From Streptomyces regalis (GTDB lineage: Bacteria; Actinomycetota; Actinomycetes; Streptomycetales; Streptomycetaceae): a DNA stretch of 64,000 nucleotides. Positions 37,822 through 45,521 of this stretch are shown in pieces. Under the pieces are notes generated by a model. It saw only the letters and a program-made list of their open reading frames with translations. It searched no databases and was not told the DNA's origin. A program made the translations under genes and the position numbers. Numbering within the stretch: the first letter of the stretch is position 1; each line of letters begins with the position of its first letter. The DNA is taken from NCBI RefSeq assembly GCF_001509475.1, contig NZ_LLZG01000364.1, positions 62,001-126,000 of the forward strand, in the 5' to 3' direction.

Positions 37822-38460
37822 TCACTGTTCCTTGATCAGTAGGCGTGCCGCTGCCGTCGCCGTTCGTGGGCCTACGCCCAAGGCCAGCGCGGCGCGCAGG
37901 TCGGCGCCGGTGTCCACGTCCTGGCGTACCGAATCCACCTGGTCGAGGTCGAGTTCCACCGCCCCGGACTCACGATGGCGGGTTCTGGAATTCGTGCCGA
38001 ATGACGGAAGTAAATCTCTGCCCGGAGCGGCGGTCAGCAGCGTCGTGCCGATTGCGGCGGCATCCGGGAGAAATGCGCGAGGGAATTGCGCGGCCGAGTC
38101 CAGGACGCGGGCCAATTCCAGCGGGCGCAGGGCGGGAAGATCGGCGTTCAGGGCCGCGAGGGCACTTTCGGGGCGGGAGGAGCGTACGACCGCCGCCGCG
38201 TGCGCCAGCGCCGCGTTCAGGCCGCCGCCCGGCTCGTCCGGGACGATGTGCGCGCCAAGTGCGCCCAGCTCGCGGCCGGCCAGGGCGTCGTCCGTGACGA
38301 CTGCCACATCCTTCACCGCCGGGCAGGCCAGCGCCGCCGCGACGGTGTCCTGGGCGAAAGCGAGGGCGAGGCCTGGGCGCAATCCGTCGGATGCGGTGTC
38401 CGAGAGCCTGCTCTTCGCCCGCGCCAAGGGCTTCAGGGGTATGACCAAGGTCCACTGCAC
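37822..38460 (-). CDS. cofC: 2-phospho-L-lactate (phosphoenolpyruvate) guanylyltransferase, coenzyme F420 synthesis
   Basis: 212 residues from GTG. CofC/FbiD family: WTLVIPLKPLARAKSRL at the nucleotide-binding N-terminus, VVTDDA (near 56), then PDEPGGGLNAALAHA and ALNADLPAL (metal-binding Asp near 105). It joins GTP to 2-phospholactate or PEP, giving the activated side chain for coenzyme F420. Leu at 38011-38013 is encoded by TTA, which in Streptomyces needs the bldA tRNA. The middle of the gene also has several AT-ending codons. Confidence 0.93.
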   Translation of the reverse strand: MQWTLVIPLKPLARAKSRLSDTASDGLRPGLALAFAQDTVAAALACPAVKDVAVVTDDALAGRELGALGAHIVPDEPGGGLNAALAHAAAVVRSSRPESALAALNADLPALRPLELARVLDSAAQFPRAFLPDAAAIGTTLLTAAPGRDLLPSFGTNSRTRHRESGAVELDLDQVDSVRQDVDTGADLRAALALGVGPRTATAAARLLIKEQ

Positions 38461-38629
38461 GAGCGCTTCGTCCCTTTCTTGTCGCGGCCATTGTCACTCA
38501 GCCGTCACCAGGGGCACCTGGCGGTTGTGGCGGCGAGGCGTACGGTGTTCTCGACAGACCGGCGGCCTGGGGCGACACTTGTGCGGCCCCCCGGCCCGAT
38601 GTCCTTGATCCCTAGAGGAAGGTGTCCGC

Positions 38630-39445
38630 GTGCCCCGCCGCAGAATCGGCTTCTGGTATCGCTTCGCCGCGGTGCTCTGCAAACCGCCGCTGGTGGTTCT
38701 GATCAAGCGGGACTGGCGTGGAATGGAGCACATTCCGGCCGACGGTGGATTTATCACCGCGGTGAACCACAATTCGCACATCGATCCCTTCGCGTACGCG
38801 CACTTTCAGTACAACACCGGCCGGGTTCCGCGATTCCTGGCGAAGAGCGGGCTTTTCAGGAAGGGATTCGTCGGCGCCGCGATGCGCGGCACCGGGCAGA
38901 TCCCCGTCTACCGGGAGACCACGGACGCGCTGAGCGCCTTCAGGGCCGCGATCGACGCCGTGGAGCGCGGCGAGTGCGTCGCGTTCTACCCGGAGGGCAC
39001 CATCACCCGGGACCCGGACCAGTGGCCCATGACCGCCAAGACCGGCGCCGCACGCGTCGCGCTGCAGACCAAGTGCCCGGTGATCCCGGTTGCCCAGTGG
39101 GGTGCCAACGAACTGCTGCCGCCCTACGCGAAGAAGCTCAACGTCCTTCCGCGCAAGACCCACCGGGTGCTCGCCGGCCCGCCCGTGGATCTCGCGCGCT
39201 TCTACGACAAGGAAATGACCCCGGAGCTGCTGAAGGAGGCGACCGAGGTCATCATGGCCGCCATCACCCGCCAGCTGGAGGAGATCCGCGGCGAGAAGGC
39301 GCCCGAGACGCCGTACGATCCGCGCCAGGAGCGCATCGAGCAGCGGCGCAGGACCGCCGCGCAGAACCGGCGGACGCAGGCGAGGGCCGAACAGGAAAAG
39401 GCCGTACAGGAAAACGCCGAGCAGGAAGAGGGGCAGGGCACGTGA
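38630..39445 (+). CDS. 1-acyl-sn-glycerol-3-phosphate acyltransferase (PlsC family)
   Basis: 271 residues from GTG at 38630. The acyltransferase signature NHNSHIDP (NHx4D) is near residues 46-53, with FYPEGTIT (EGT motif) near 119-126 and VPVAQWGANE-like sequence after. The N-terminus is amphipathic, suited to membrane attachment. The C-terminal 40 residues are a charged Arg/Gln/Glu coiled tail. It makes phosphatidate for phospholipids. It overlaps gpsA by four bases (GTGA), linking two steps of glycerolipid synthesis in one operon. Confidence 0.95.
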   Translation: MPRRRIGFWYRFAAVLCKPPLVVLIKRDWRGMEHIPADGGFITAVNHNSHIDPFAYAHFQYNTGRVPRFLAKSGLFRKGFVGAAMRGTGQIPVYRETTDALSAFRAAIDAVERGECVAFYPEGTITRDPDQWPMTAKTGAARVALQTKCPVIPVAQWGANELLPPYAKKLNVLPRKTHRVLAGPPVDLARFYDKEMTPELLKEATEVIMAAITRQLEEIRGEKAPETPYDPRQERIEQRRRTAAQNRRTQARAEQEKAVQENAEQEEGQGT

Positions 39446-40452
39446 GCAAGCCCGTCAAGGCGGCAGTTCTGAGTGCTGGTTCGTGGGGCACCGCCTTCGG
39501 CATCGTCCTCGCCGACGCGGGATGCGAGGTCACCCTGTGGGCCCGTCGCGCCGAGGTCGCCGAGGCCATCAACTCGACCCGCACGAACCCCGACTACTTC
39601 CCCGGCGTCGAGCTCCCGCAAGGCATGCGGGCCACCACGGACCCCGCCGAGGCCATGGCCGGCGCCGACTTCACGGTGCTGTCCGTCCCCTCCCAGACAC
39701 TGCGTGCCAACCTCGCCGAGTGGACCCCGATGCTGGCGCCGGGCACCGTCCTCGTGTCGCTGATGAAGGGCGTCGAACTCGGCACCACCATGCGGATGAG
39801 CGAGGTCATCGAGGACGTGGCCAAGGTCGGCCACGACCGCATCGCCGTGGTCACCGGACCCAACCTCGCCCGCGAGATCGCCGCGCGGATGCCGGCCGCC
39901 GCCGTGGTTGCCTGCACCGACGAGGCCGTCGCCCAGCGACTGCAGGCCGCCAGCCACACGCCGTACTTCCGCCCCTACACCAATACGGACGTGGTGGGTT
40001 GCGAACTGGGCGGTGCCGTGAAGAACGTCATCGGCCTCGCCGTCGGCATCGCGGACGGCATGGGCCTCGGCGACAACGCCAAGGGCTCGCTCATCACGCG
40101 CGGCCTCGCCGAGACCACGCGGCTCGGCGTCGCGCTGGGCGCCGACCCGCTGACGTTCTCCGGACTCGCGGGCCTGGGCGACCTGGTGGCGACCTGCTCC
40201 TCGCCGCTGTCCCGCAACCACACCTTCGGCACCAACCTCGGCAAGGGCATGACCCTGCAGGAGACCATCGCGGTCACCAAGCAGACCGCCGAGGGCGTCA
40301 AGTCCTGTGAGTCGGTGCTGGATCTGGCCCGCCGGCACGGCGTCGACATGCCCATCACGGAGACGGTCGTGGAAATCGTCCATGAGGGCAAGCCGCCCGT
40401 AGTCGCTCTCAAGGAGCTGATGTCGCGCAGCGCGAAGCCCGAGCGACGCTGA
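39442..40452 (+). CDS. gpsA: Glycerol-3-phosphate dehydrogenase (NAD(P)+)
   Basis: 336 residues. The Rossmann motif is SAGSWGTAFG (near residues 11-20). The active-site Lys lies in GCELGGAVKNVIGLAVGIADG (near 190-210), and GDNAKGSLITRGL follows. It reduces dihydroxyacetone phosphate to glycerol-3-phosphate, the substrate of the acyltransferases. GTG start inside the previous stop gives tight coupling. Confidence 0.97.
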   Translation: MSKPVKAAVLSAGSWGTAFGIVLADAGCEVTLWARRAEVAEAINSTRTNPDYFPGVELPQGMRATTDPAEAMAGADFTVLSVPSQTLRANLAEWTPMLAPGTVLVSLMKGVELGTTMRMSEVIEDVAKVGHDRIAVVTGPNLAREIAARMPAAAVVACTDEAVAQRLQAASHTPYFRPYTNTDVVGCELGGAVKNVIGLAVGIADGMGLGDNAKGSLITRGLAETTRLGVALGADPLTFSGLAGLGDLVATCSSPLSRNHTFGTNLGKGMTLQETIAVTKQTAEGVKSCESVLDLARRHGVDMPITETVVEIVHEGKPPVVALKELMSRSAKPERR

Positions 40453-40511
40453 GCGAAGGGCACCCTCCGGACGCTGACTCGGACCCTACGGGCGGGTACG
40501 CTCAACGCGAT

Positions 40512-41669
40512 ATGAGCACCGAGAACCTCCCCCAGAGCCCTGACCAGCCGCCTCGCAAGCCGCGCGTGGCCGTCGTGTTCGGCGGTCGCAGCTCCGAGCA
40601 CGGGATCTCCATGGTCACCGCCGGAGCCGTACTGCGCGCCATCGACCGGGCGAAGTACGACGTCCTGCCGATCGGCATCACGCGGGAAGGCCGCTGGGTG
40701 CTCACCGCGGACGAACCCGAGCGGATGGCGATCACCGACCGCCGTACGCCCGAAGTCGAGGACCTCACCGACTCCGGCGAGGGCGGCGTGGTGCTCCCCG
40801 TCGACCCGGCCAACCGCGAAGTCGTCTACACCGAGCCCGGATCGGTGCCCAAGGCGCTGGGCGAGATCGACGTCGTCTTCCCGGTGCTCCACGGTCCCTA
40901 CGGCGAGGACGGCACCCTGCAGGGCCTGCTGGAGCTCTCCGGGGTGCCGTACGTCGGCTCCGGTGTGCTCGCCTCGGCCGTCGGTCAGGACAAGGAGTAC
41001 ATGAAGCGGGTGTTCACCTCGTTCGGGCTCAAGGTGGGCCCGTACGTGGTGATCCGGCCGCGCGAGTGGGAGCAGGACGAGTCCGCCGCCCGCAAGAAGA
41101 TCATCGACCTCGCCGGCGACCACGGCTGGCCGCTCTTCGTGAAGCCCGCGCGCGCGGGTTCGTCGATCGGCATCACCAAGGTCGACGACCTGTCCGGCCT
41201 GGACGAGGCGATCGCCGAAGCCCAGCGGCACGACCCGAAGATCCTCGTCGAGGCTGCGCTGCGCGGCCGGGAGATCGAGTGCGGGGTGCTGGAGTTCGAG
41301 GACGGCCCGCGCGCCTCCGTACCGGCCGAGATCCCGCCGCCGGATACGCACGCGTACTACGACTTCGAGGCCAAGTACATCGACTCGACGCCGGGAATCG
41401 TGCCCGCGCCTCTCACGCCGGAGGAGACCGCGGAGGTCCAGCGTCTGGCGGTGGACGCCTTCGAGGCGGCTTCGTGCGAGGGGCTGGTGCGCGCGGACTT
41501 CTTCCTCACCGAGGACGGGGAGTTCGTGATCAACGAGATCAACACGATGCCCGGTTTCACGCCGATCTCGATGTACCCGCAGATGTGGCAGGCCGGCGGG
41601 ATCAGCTACCCGGACCTCGTGGACAGGCTGATCCAGGCGGCGTTGCGGCGGTCCACCGGACTCAGGTAG
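40512..41669 (+). CDS. ddlA: D-alanine--D-alanine ligase
   Basis: 385 residues, ATP-grasp fold. Conserved parts are VAVVFGGRSSEHGISMV (N-terminal substrate domain), HGPYGEDGTLQGLLEL, KPARAGSSIGITKV (ATP-binding loop near 215-228) and INEINTMPGFTPISMYPQMW (metal and substrate residues). It makes the D-Ala-D-Ala end of peptidoglycan precursors. The residue pattern is of the D-Ala, not the D-Lac, type. It follows gpsA by 59 bases and converges on the next gene with an 8-base overlap. Confidence 0.97.
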   Translation: MSTENLPQSPDQPPRKPRVAVVFGGRSSEHGISMVTAGAVLRAIDRAKYDVLPIGITREGRWVLTADEPERMAITDRRTPEVEDLTDSGEGGVVLPVDPANREVVYTEPGSVPKALGEIDVVFPVLHGPYGEDGTLQGLLELSGVPYVGSGVLASAVGQDKEYMKRVFTSFGLKVGPYVVIRPREWEQDESAARKKIIDLAGDHGWPLFVKPARAGSSIGITKVDDLSGLDEAIAEAQRHDPKILVEAALRGREIECGVLEFEDGPRASVPAEIPPPDTHAYYDFEAKYIDSTPGIVPAPLTPEETAEVQRLAVDAFEAASCEGLVRADFFLTEDGEFVINEINTMPGFTPISMYPQMWQAGGISYPDLVDRLIQAALRRSTGLR

Positions 41670-42195
41670 GACCCGTACCGGTCAAGTCGGCGATCCCCGT
41701 GGGGATCGCCTTCTTGATGGCCGGCGCCAGGTCGATCAGCGCTCCCGAACTGTCACGCCCGTCCGGCACGGTGACCTCGACGTAGGCGCGTCGGCTCGCG
41801 GACGTGAACCGGTACCCGCCGCCGTCCTGCTTCTCCATCAGCCACTTCACGCCTTCGACGCCACCGGCCACCGCGTCCGGGTCCCGGCCCTCGGCCACCT
41901 TGGGATCGATCATCTTCGGCGGCCGTACGACACCGCAGCGCAGTATGATCGCCGGGTCGTCCCCCCAGCCCGCGGTCAGCGCGGACGCGGGCGAGGGGTC
42001 CTCACGGCGCTCACCGTCCACCTTGGCCGGCAGTACCTTGTCGAGGTTCTGACACAGCTTCGCGGCGTTCGCGCCGGGGCTGGGAACCGCCGCCGACGCG
42101 CTGTCGTCTGCTGATGAGCAGCCCGCTGCGGTGATCAGCAGGACCAGCGCGGGCAGCCCGAGGACAGAAATGTGCCGGTGACGGAAAGAGTTCAC
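41662..42195 (-). CDS. DUF3515 family lipoprotein
   Basis: 177 residues. The N-terminal signal peptide ends in a lipobox (LITAAGC, Cys near residue 26), so it is anchored to the outside of the membrane. The DUF3515 domain follows: CQNLDKVLPAKV, GWGDDPAIILRCGV, W-L-M-E...RAYVEVTVPD. No function is known. The 3' end overlaps ddlA and carries the likely ddlA terminator within its coding sequence. Confidence 0.92.
   Translation of the reverse strand: MNSFRHRHISVLGLPALVLLITAAGCSSADDSASAAVPSPGANAAKLCQNLDKVLPAKVDGERREDPSPASALTAGWGDDPAIILRCGVVRPPKMIDPKVAEGRDPDAVAGGVEGVKWLMEKQDGGGYRFTSASRRAYVEVTVPDGRDSSGALIDLAPAIKKAIPTGIADLTGTGPT
41689..41715 (+). terminator. ddlA terminator inside the DUF3515 coding sequence
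   Basis: GGCGATCCCC-GT-GGGGATCGCC then TTCTT on the plus strand, 20 bases after the ddlA stop. It encodes codons near the C-terminus of the opposing gene. Confidence 0.75.
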
Positions 42196-42215
42196 CGGCC
42201 AAGGGTAGACGGGGG

Positions 42216-42449
42216 CTACAGATGTACGACCGGGCAGGTCAGGGTGCGGGTGATGCCGTCCACTTGCTGGACCTTCGCGACCACCATGCGACCCAGGTCG
42301 TCGACTGTGTCGGCCTGGGCGCGCACGATGACGTCGTACGGTCCTGTCACGTCCTCGGCCTGGATGACTCCAGGGATCTTGCTGATCGTCTCGGCGACGG
42401 TCGACGCCTTGCCGACCTCCGTCTGGATCAGGATGTACGCCTGTACCAC
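42216..42449 (-). CDS. Lrp/AsnC-type RAM domain protein without DNA-binding domain
   Basis: 77 residues from GTG at 42449 behind GGAGG. The whole protein is one RAM (regulation of amino-acid metabolism) domain: VQAYILIQTEVGKASTVAETISKIPGVIQAEDVTGPYDVIVRAQ and so on. There is no helix-turn-helix. Such stand-alone RAM proteins form ring-like assemblies that bind amino acids and may modulate full-length Lrp regulators. The partner is unknown. Confidence 0.9.
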   Translation of the reverse strand: MVQAYILIQTEVGKASTVAETISKIPGVIQAEDVTGPYDVIVRAQADTVDDLGRMVVAKVQQVDGITRTLTCPVVHL

Positions 42450-42655
42450 GGAACCTCCAGGGCGGCCACGAGGATCATGTGGGGAAAAGGAACGCCACGG
42501 TATCGCGTCGCCGCTCGCCGCGGGGAGACCTGCGGAGACCGGGGCTTGCGCGCCGGGGTGCACTCACGACAGAAGTTGACGTACATCTCGACCGTAGCGA
42601 GGACAGTAGTGACGCGCGACCGGGTGCGGACAGGGACAGAAGGGGCGTAAGGGCA

Positions 42656-43624
42656 ATGAAGGGCACTGTTGGTGAGCTCGGTGAGTTCGGGCTCATCAGG
42701 GAGCTCACCTCCCGTCTCACCACCACCCCGGCGGTCCGGGTCGGCCCCGGCGACGATGCCGCGGTGGTGGCCGCGCCCGACCGCAGGGTGGTCGCCAGCA
42801 CCGACATCCTGCTGGAGGGGCGGCACTTCCGCCGCGACTGGTCCACGGCCTACGACGTCGGCCGCAAGGCCGCCGCGCAGAACCTCGCGGACATCGCCGC
42901 CATGGGCGCCGTGCCGACCGCCCTGCTGCTCGGCCTCGTCGTGCCTGCCGAACTCCCGGTGACCTGGCCGAGCGAGCTGATGGACGGCCTGCGCGACGAG
43001 TGCCAGGTCGCGGGCGCCTCGGTGGTCGGCGGAGACGTCGTACGGGGCGACACGATCATGGTGTCGATCACCGCGCTCGGCGATCTGCGCAACCAGGAGC
43101 CCGTGACGCGGGCGGGCGCGCAGCCCGGCGACCTCGTCGCGGTCACCGGCTGGCTGGGCTGGTCCGCCGCCGGATACGCCGTGCTCGCCCGCGGTTTCCG
43201 CTCGCCGCGGGCCTTCGTGGAGGCGCACCGGCGCCCCGAGCCGCCGTATCACGCGGGTCCGGCTGCCGCGGGGCTCGGCGCGACCGCGATGTGCGACGTC
43301 AGCGACGGGCTGATCGCGGACCTCGGGCACATCGCCGAGGCCAGCAAGGTCCGTATCGACATCCGCTCGGGGGCGATCGACATCCCGTCCCAGATGAACG
43401 ACATCGGGCAGGCCGTCGGCGTCGACCCCATGCAGTGGGTGCTGACCGGGGGAGAGGACCACGCGATCGTGGCGACCTTCCCGCCGGACGTGAAGCTGCC
43501 GGCCCGCTGGAAGGTCATCGGCGAGGTCCTCAACCCCTCGGCGCTGCCGCAGGTGACGGTGGACGGGGCGCCCTGGACCAGCAAGGGCGGCTGGGACCAC
43601 TTCGGCGGGGACATCGAGTCATGA
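42656..43624 (+). CDS. thiL: Thiamine-monophosphate kinase
   Basis: 322 residues, PurM/AIR-synthase fold. Conserved parts are GPGDDAAVV (near 30-38, metal and ATP), [36 protein letters not shown] and [18 protein letters not shown]. It phosphorylates thiamine phosphate to thiamine diphosphate. ATG at 42656. Its stop overlaps the thiD start (ATGA). Confidence 0.97.
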   Translation: MKGTVGELGEFGLIRELTSRLTTTPAVRVGPGDDAAVVAAPDRRVVASTDILLEGRHFRRDWSTAYDVGRKAAAQNLADIAAMGAVPTALLLGLVVPAELPVTWPSELMDGLRDECQVAGASVVGGDVVRGDTIMVSITALGDLRNQEPVTRAGAQPGDLVAVTGWLGWSAAGYAVLARGFRSPRAFVEAHRRPEPPYHAGPAAAGLGATAMCDVSDGLIADLGHIAEASKVRIDIRSGAIDIPSQMNDIGQAVGVDPMQWVLTGGEDHAIVATFPPDVKLPARWKVIGEVLNPSALPQVTVDGAPWTSKGGWDHFGGDIES

Positions 43625-44454
43625 GCGCCCCACCCCGGGTACTGACGGTCGCGGGCTCCGACTCCGGTGGCGGCGCGGGCATTCAGGCCGACCTGAAGAC
43701 GATGCTCGCGCTCGGCGTGCACGGCATGAGTGTGCTCACGGCCGTCACCGCTCAGAACTCCCTTGGTGTGCAGGGGGCCTGGGAGCTTCCGGTGGAGGCG
43801 GTGCGGGCGCAGTACCGCAGTGTCGTCGACGACATCGGCGTGCAGGCGGTCAAGACGGGGATGCTCGCGTCGGCCGAACTCGTCGAGGCGGTGGCCGAGT
43901 TGATCGGGGGGACGGACGCGCCCGCCGTGGTCGACCCGGTCGGCGTCTCCAAGCACGGGGACTCGCTGCTGGCGGCCTCCGCGCTCGACTCGGTACGCAC
44001 CGCGTTGTTGCCGGTGGCGACCGTCGCGACGCCGAACCTCGACGAGGTGGCCCAACTCACCGGCGTACACGTGGAGTCGGAGGGCGACCTGCGGCGAGCC
44101 GCGGCGGCCGTGCTGGAGTACGGGCCCCGTTGGGTCGTGGTCAAGGGCGGCCACCTCGCGGGTGACGCAGGGCGGGTGGGCGGGAACCAGGCTGTGGACC
44201 TGCTCACCGACGGCTCCGAGGAGCACTGGCTGCGCGCCCCGCGCCACGACAACCGCCACACGCACGGCACGGGCTGCACCCTCGCGTCCGCGATCGCGTC
44301 GCAGCTGGCGAAGGGGCAGTCCGTGCCGGAGGCGGTCGCGGCGGCCAAGGAGTATGTCACCGGGGCGATCGCGGCCGGGTTCGCGCTCGGCGGCGGGATC
44401 GGGCCGGTGGATCACGGCTGGGCCCTCACCCGGCGGGATACTCCGGCAGCTTGA
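43621..44454 (+). CDS. thiD: Hydroxymethylpyrimidine/phosphomethylpyrimidine kinase
   Basis: 277 residues, ribokinase-like. [18 protein letters not shown] at the N-terminus binds HMP, GMLAS and [13 protein letters not shown] are conserved, and [15 protein letters not shown] near residue 217 is the catalytic loop. It phosphorylates HMP twice for thiamine synthesis. Coupled to thiL. The 3' end overlaps a remnant on the other strand. Confidence 0.97.
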   Translation: MSAPPRVLTVAGSDSGGGAGIQADLKTMLALGVHGMSVLTAVTAQNSLGVQGAWELPVEAVRAQYRSVVDDIGVQAVKTGMLASAELVEAVAELIGGTDAPAVVDPVGVSKHGDSLLAASALDSVRTALLPVATVATPNLDEVAQLTGVHVESEGDLRRAAAAVLEYGPRWVVVKGGHLAGDAGRVGGNQAVDLLTDGSEEHWLRAPRHDNRHTHGTGCTLASAIASQLAKGQSVPEAVAAAKEYVTGAIAAGFALGGGIGPVDHGWALTRRDTPAA

Positions 44455-44785
44455 TGTCGGTCGCCGACTGCTCGGTGAGCCGCTTGAAGAAGGCGGCCAG
44501 TGGGCGAGAGGCGAGCAGCCGGTACATCCATGGCAGCCCTTGGCGAAGTCCCGGATCCGGTATCTCGTACGCAGCGAACGCCGTACGGTGATCTCCGCCC
44601 GCCAGGGCGAGTTCCCCGGCCAGGACGTACGCGCCGACGATCGCCACCCCGGCGCCCATGCCGCCCATCGTGGCGCCGTACCCGGCGTCCCCGAGCAGCG
44701 CCACCCGCCCCTCCCAGCCCATCCCCGCGAACCGCTCGGCGAGGATCCGCTTCTGCGCACCGATGTCCCGACGGTCGTTGGGGCG
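44426..44785 (-). pseudogene. C-terminal fragment of a FAD-dependent monooxygenase
   Basis: Minus-strand sequence RRDIGAQKRILAERFAGMGWEGRVALLGDAGYGATMGGMGAGVAIVGAY contains the GDA(G/A)Y...G motif of the FAD-binding C-terminal region of PHBH-type monooxygenases. It is followed by the usual helical tail ending in LPEYPAG. The N-terminal two thirds, including the GxGxxG motif, is missing; upstream of about 44785 a different gene fragment begins. It overlaps the 3' end of thiD. Confidence 0.75.
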
Positions 44786-44988
44786 TGTCGGTGCGCGTCC
44801 GGGAGGTCGGGCAGGGCGGGGCCGCGCCACAGGGCGAGCGCCTCCAGAAGCGCGGCCGCGGCTCGGTGGTGGTCCCCGGCGGCGAGGGCGGCGCGTCCCT
44901 CGGCGGCCAGCTGCGCGAACCGGTGGGCGTCCACCGTGTCGGGGGCTGTGGCGATGCGGTAGCCGGTCGCAGCGGCCTCGATCTTCAT
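44786..44988 (-). pseudogene. Fragment of an AfsR/SARP-type BTAD domain
   Basis: The minus strand encodes TGYRIATAPDTVDAHRFAQLAAEGRAALAAGDHHRAAAALLEALALWRGPALPDLPDA, typical of the bacterial transcriptional activator domain of SARP/AfsR regulators. It has neither the N-terminal OmpR-like DNA-binding domain nor the rest. The frame then shifts into the monooxygenase fragment. It begins just beyond the rpmB terminator. Confidence 0.75.
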
Positions 44989-45007
44989 GTGTGCGGTCAG
45001 GGACGGC

Positions 45008-45039
45008 AAAAAGCCGGCCCACCCTCAGGTGGACCGGCT
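45008..45039 (-). terminator. rpmB terminator
   Basis: AGCCGG-C-CCACC/GGTGG-A-CCGGCT stem (12 positions with one mismatch), CTCA-type loop, followed by five T residues on the minus strand. Confidence 0.85.
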
Positions 45040-45079
45040 CAGTGCAGCAACCAGCAGTGGCCGCGCGCTTAGCTGTGCG

Positions 45080-45265
45080 TCAGCGCGAGACCTTGCCGGC
45101 CTTGATGCACGAGGTGCAAGCGTTCACGCGCTTCGGCGTCCCGCCGACCACGGTACGGACGCGCTGGATGTTGGGGTTCCAGCGACGGGACGTACGGCGG
45201 TGCGAGTGCGAGATGTTGTTGCCGAAGCCCGGCCCCTTGCCGCAGACGTCGCAGTTGGCAGCCAC
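45080..45265 (-). CDS. rpmB: Ribosomal protein bL28 (zinc-binding form)
   Basis: 61 residues. [32 protein letters not shown] is the L28 signature. CDVC at the N-terminus and CTSC near the C-terminus form a zinc ribbon, so this is the C+ paralogue; streptomycetes usually have a zinc-free version elsewhere under Zur control. It is a large-subunit protein. Start is ATG at 45265, with its own terminator. Confidence 0.97.
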   Translation of the reverse strand: MAANCDVCGKGPGFGNNISHSHRRTSRRWNPNIQRVRTVVGGTPKRVNACTSCIKAGKVSR

Positions 45266-45521
45266 GGGTCACTCCAAAGACTTCAGATGCACTTACGGTT
45301 AATCCCGGCAGGCCGGGATCGAGATCTAGGATCAGAGATCTGAGTGGCGTTGCCAGGGGAATCGGCCCGATCGGATCGGGCAACCGGAGCAGCATACAAC
45401 GACTGCGCCAGTGCAACGAAACTACCATGGCTGCTCAGGGCCCCGCTCCCGGCCCTCTTCCGCCGCACACCGGCCCGGGGTCTACGCTGCGTGCCACGTC
45501 CAGCAGCTCAGGGAGGCGCAG

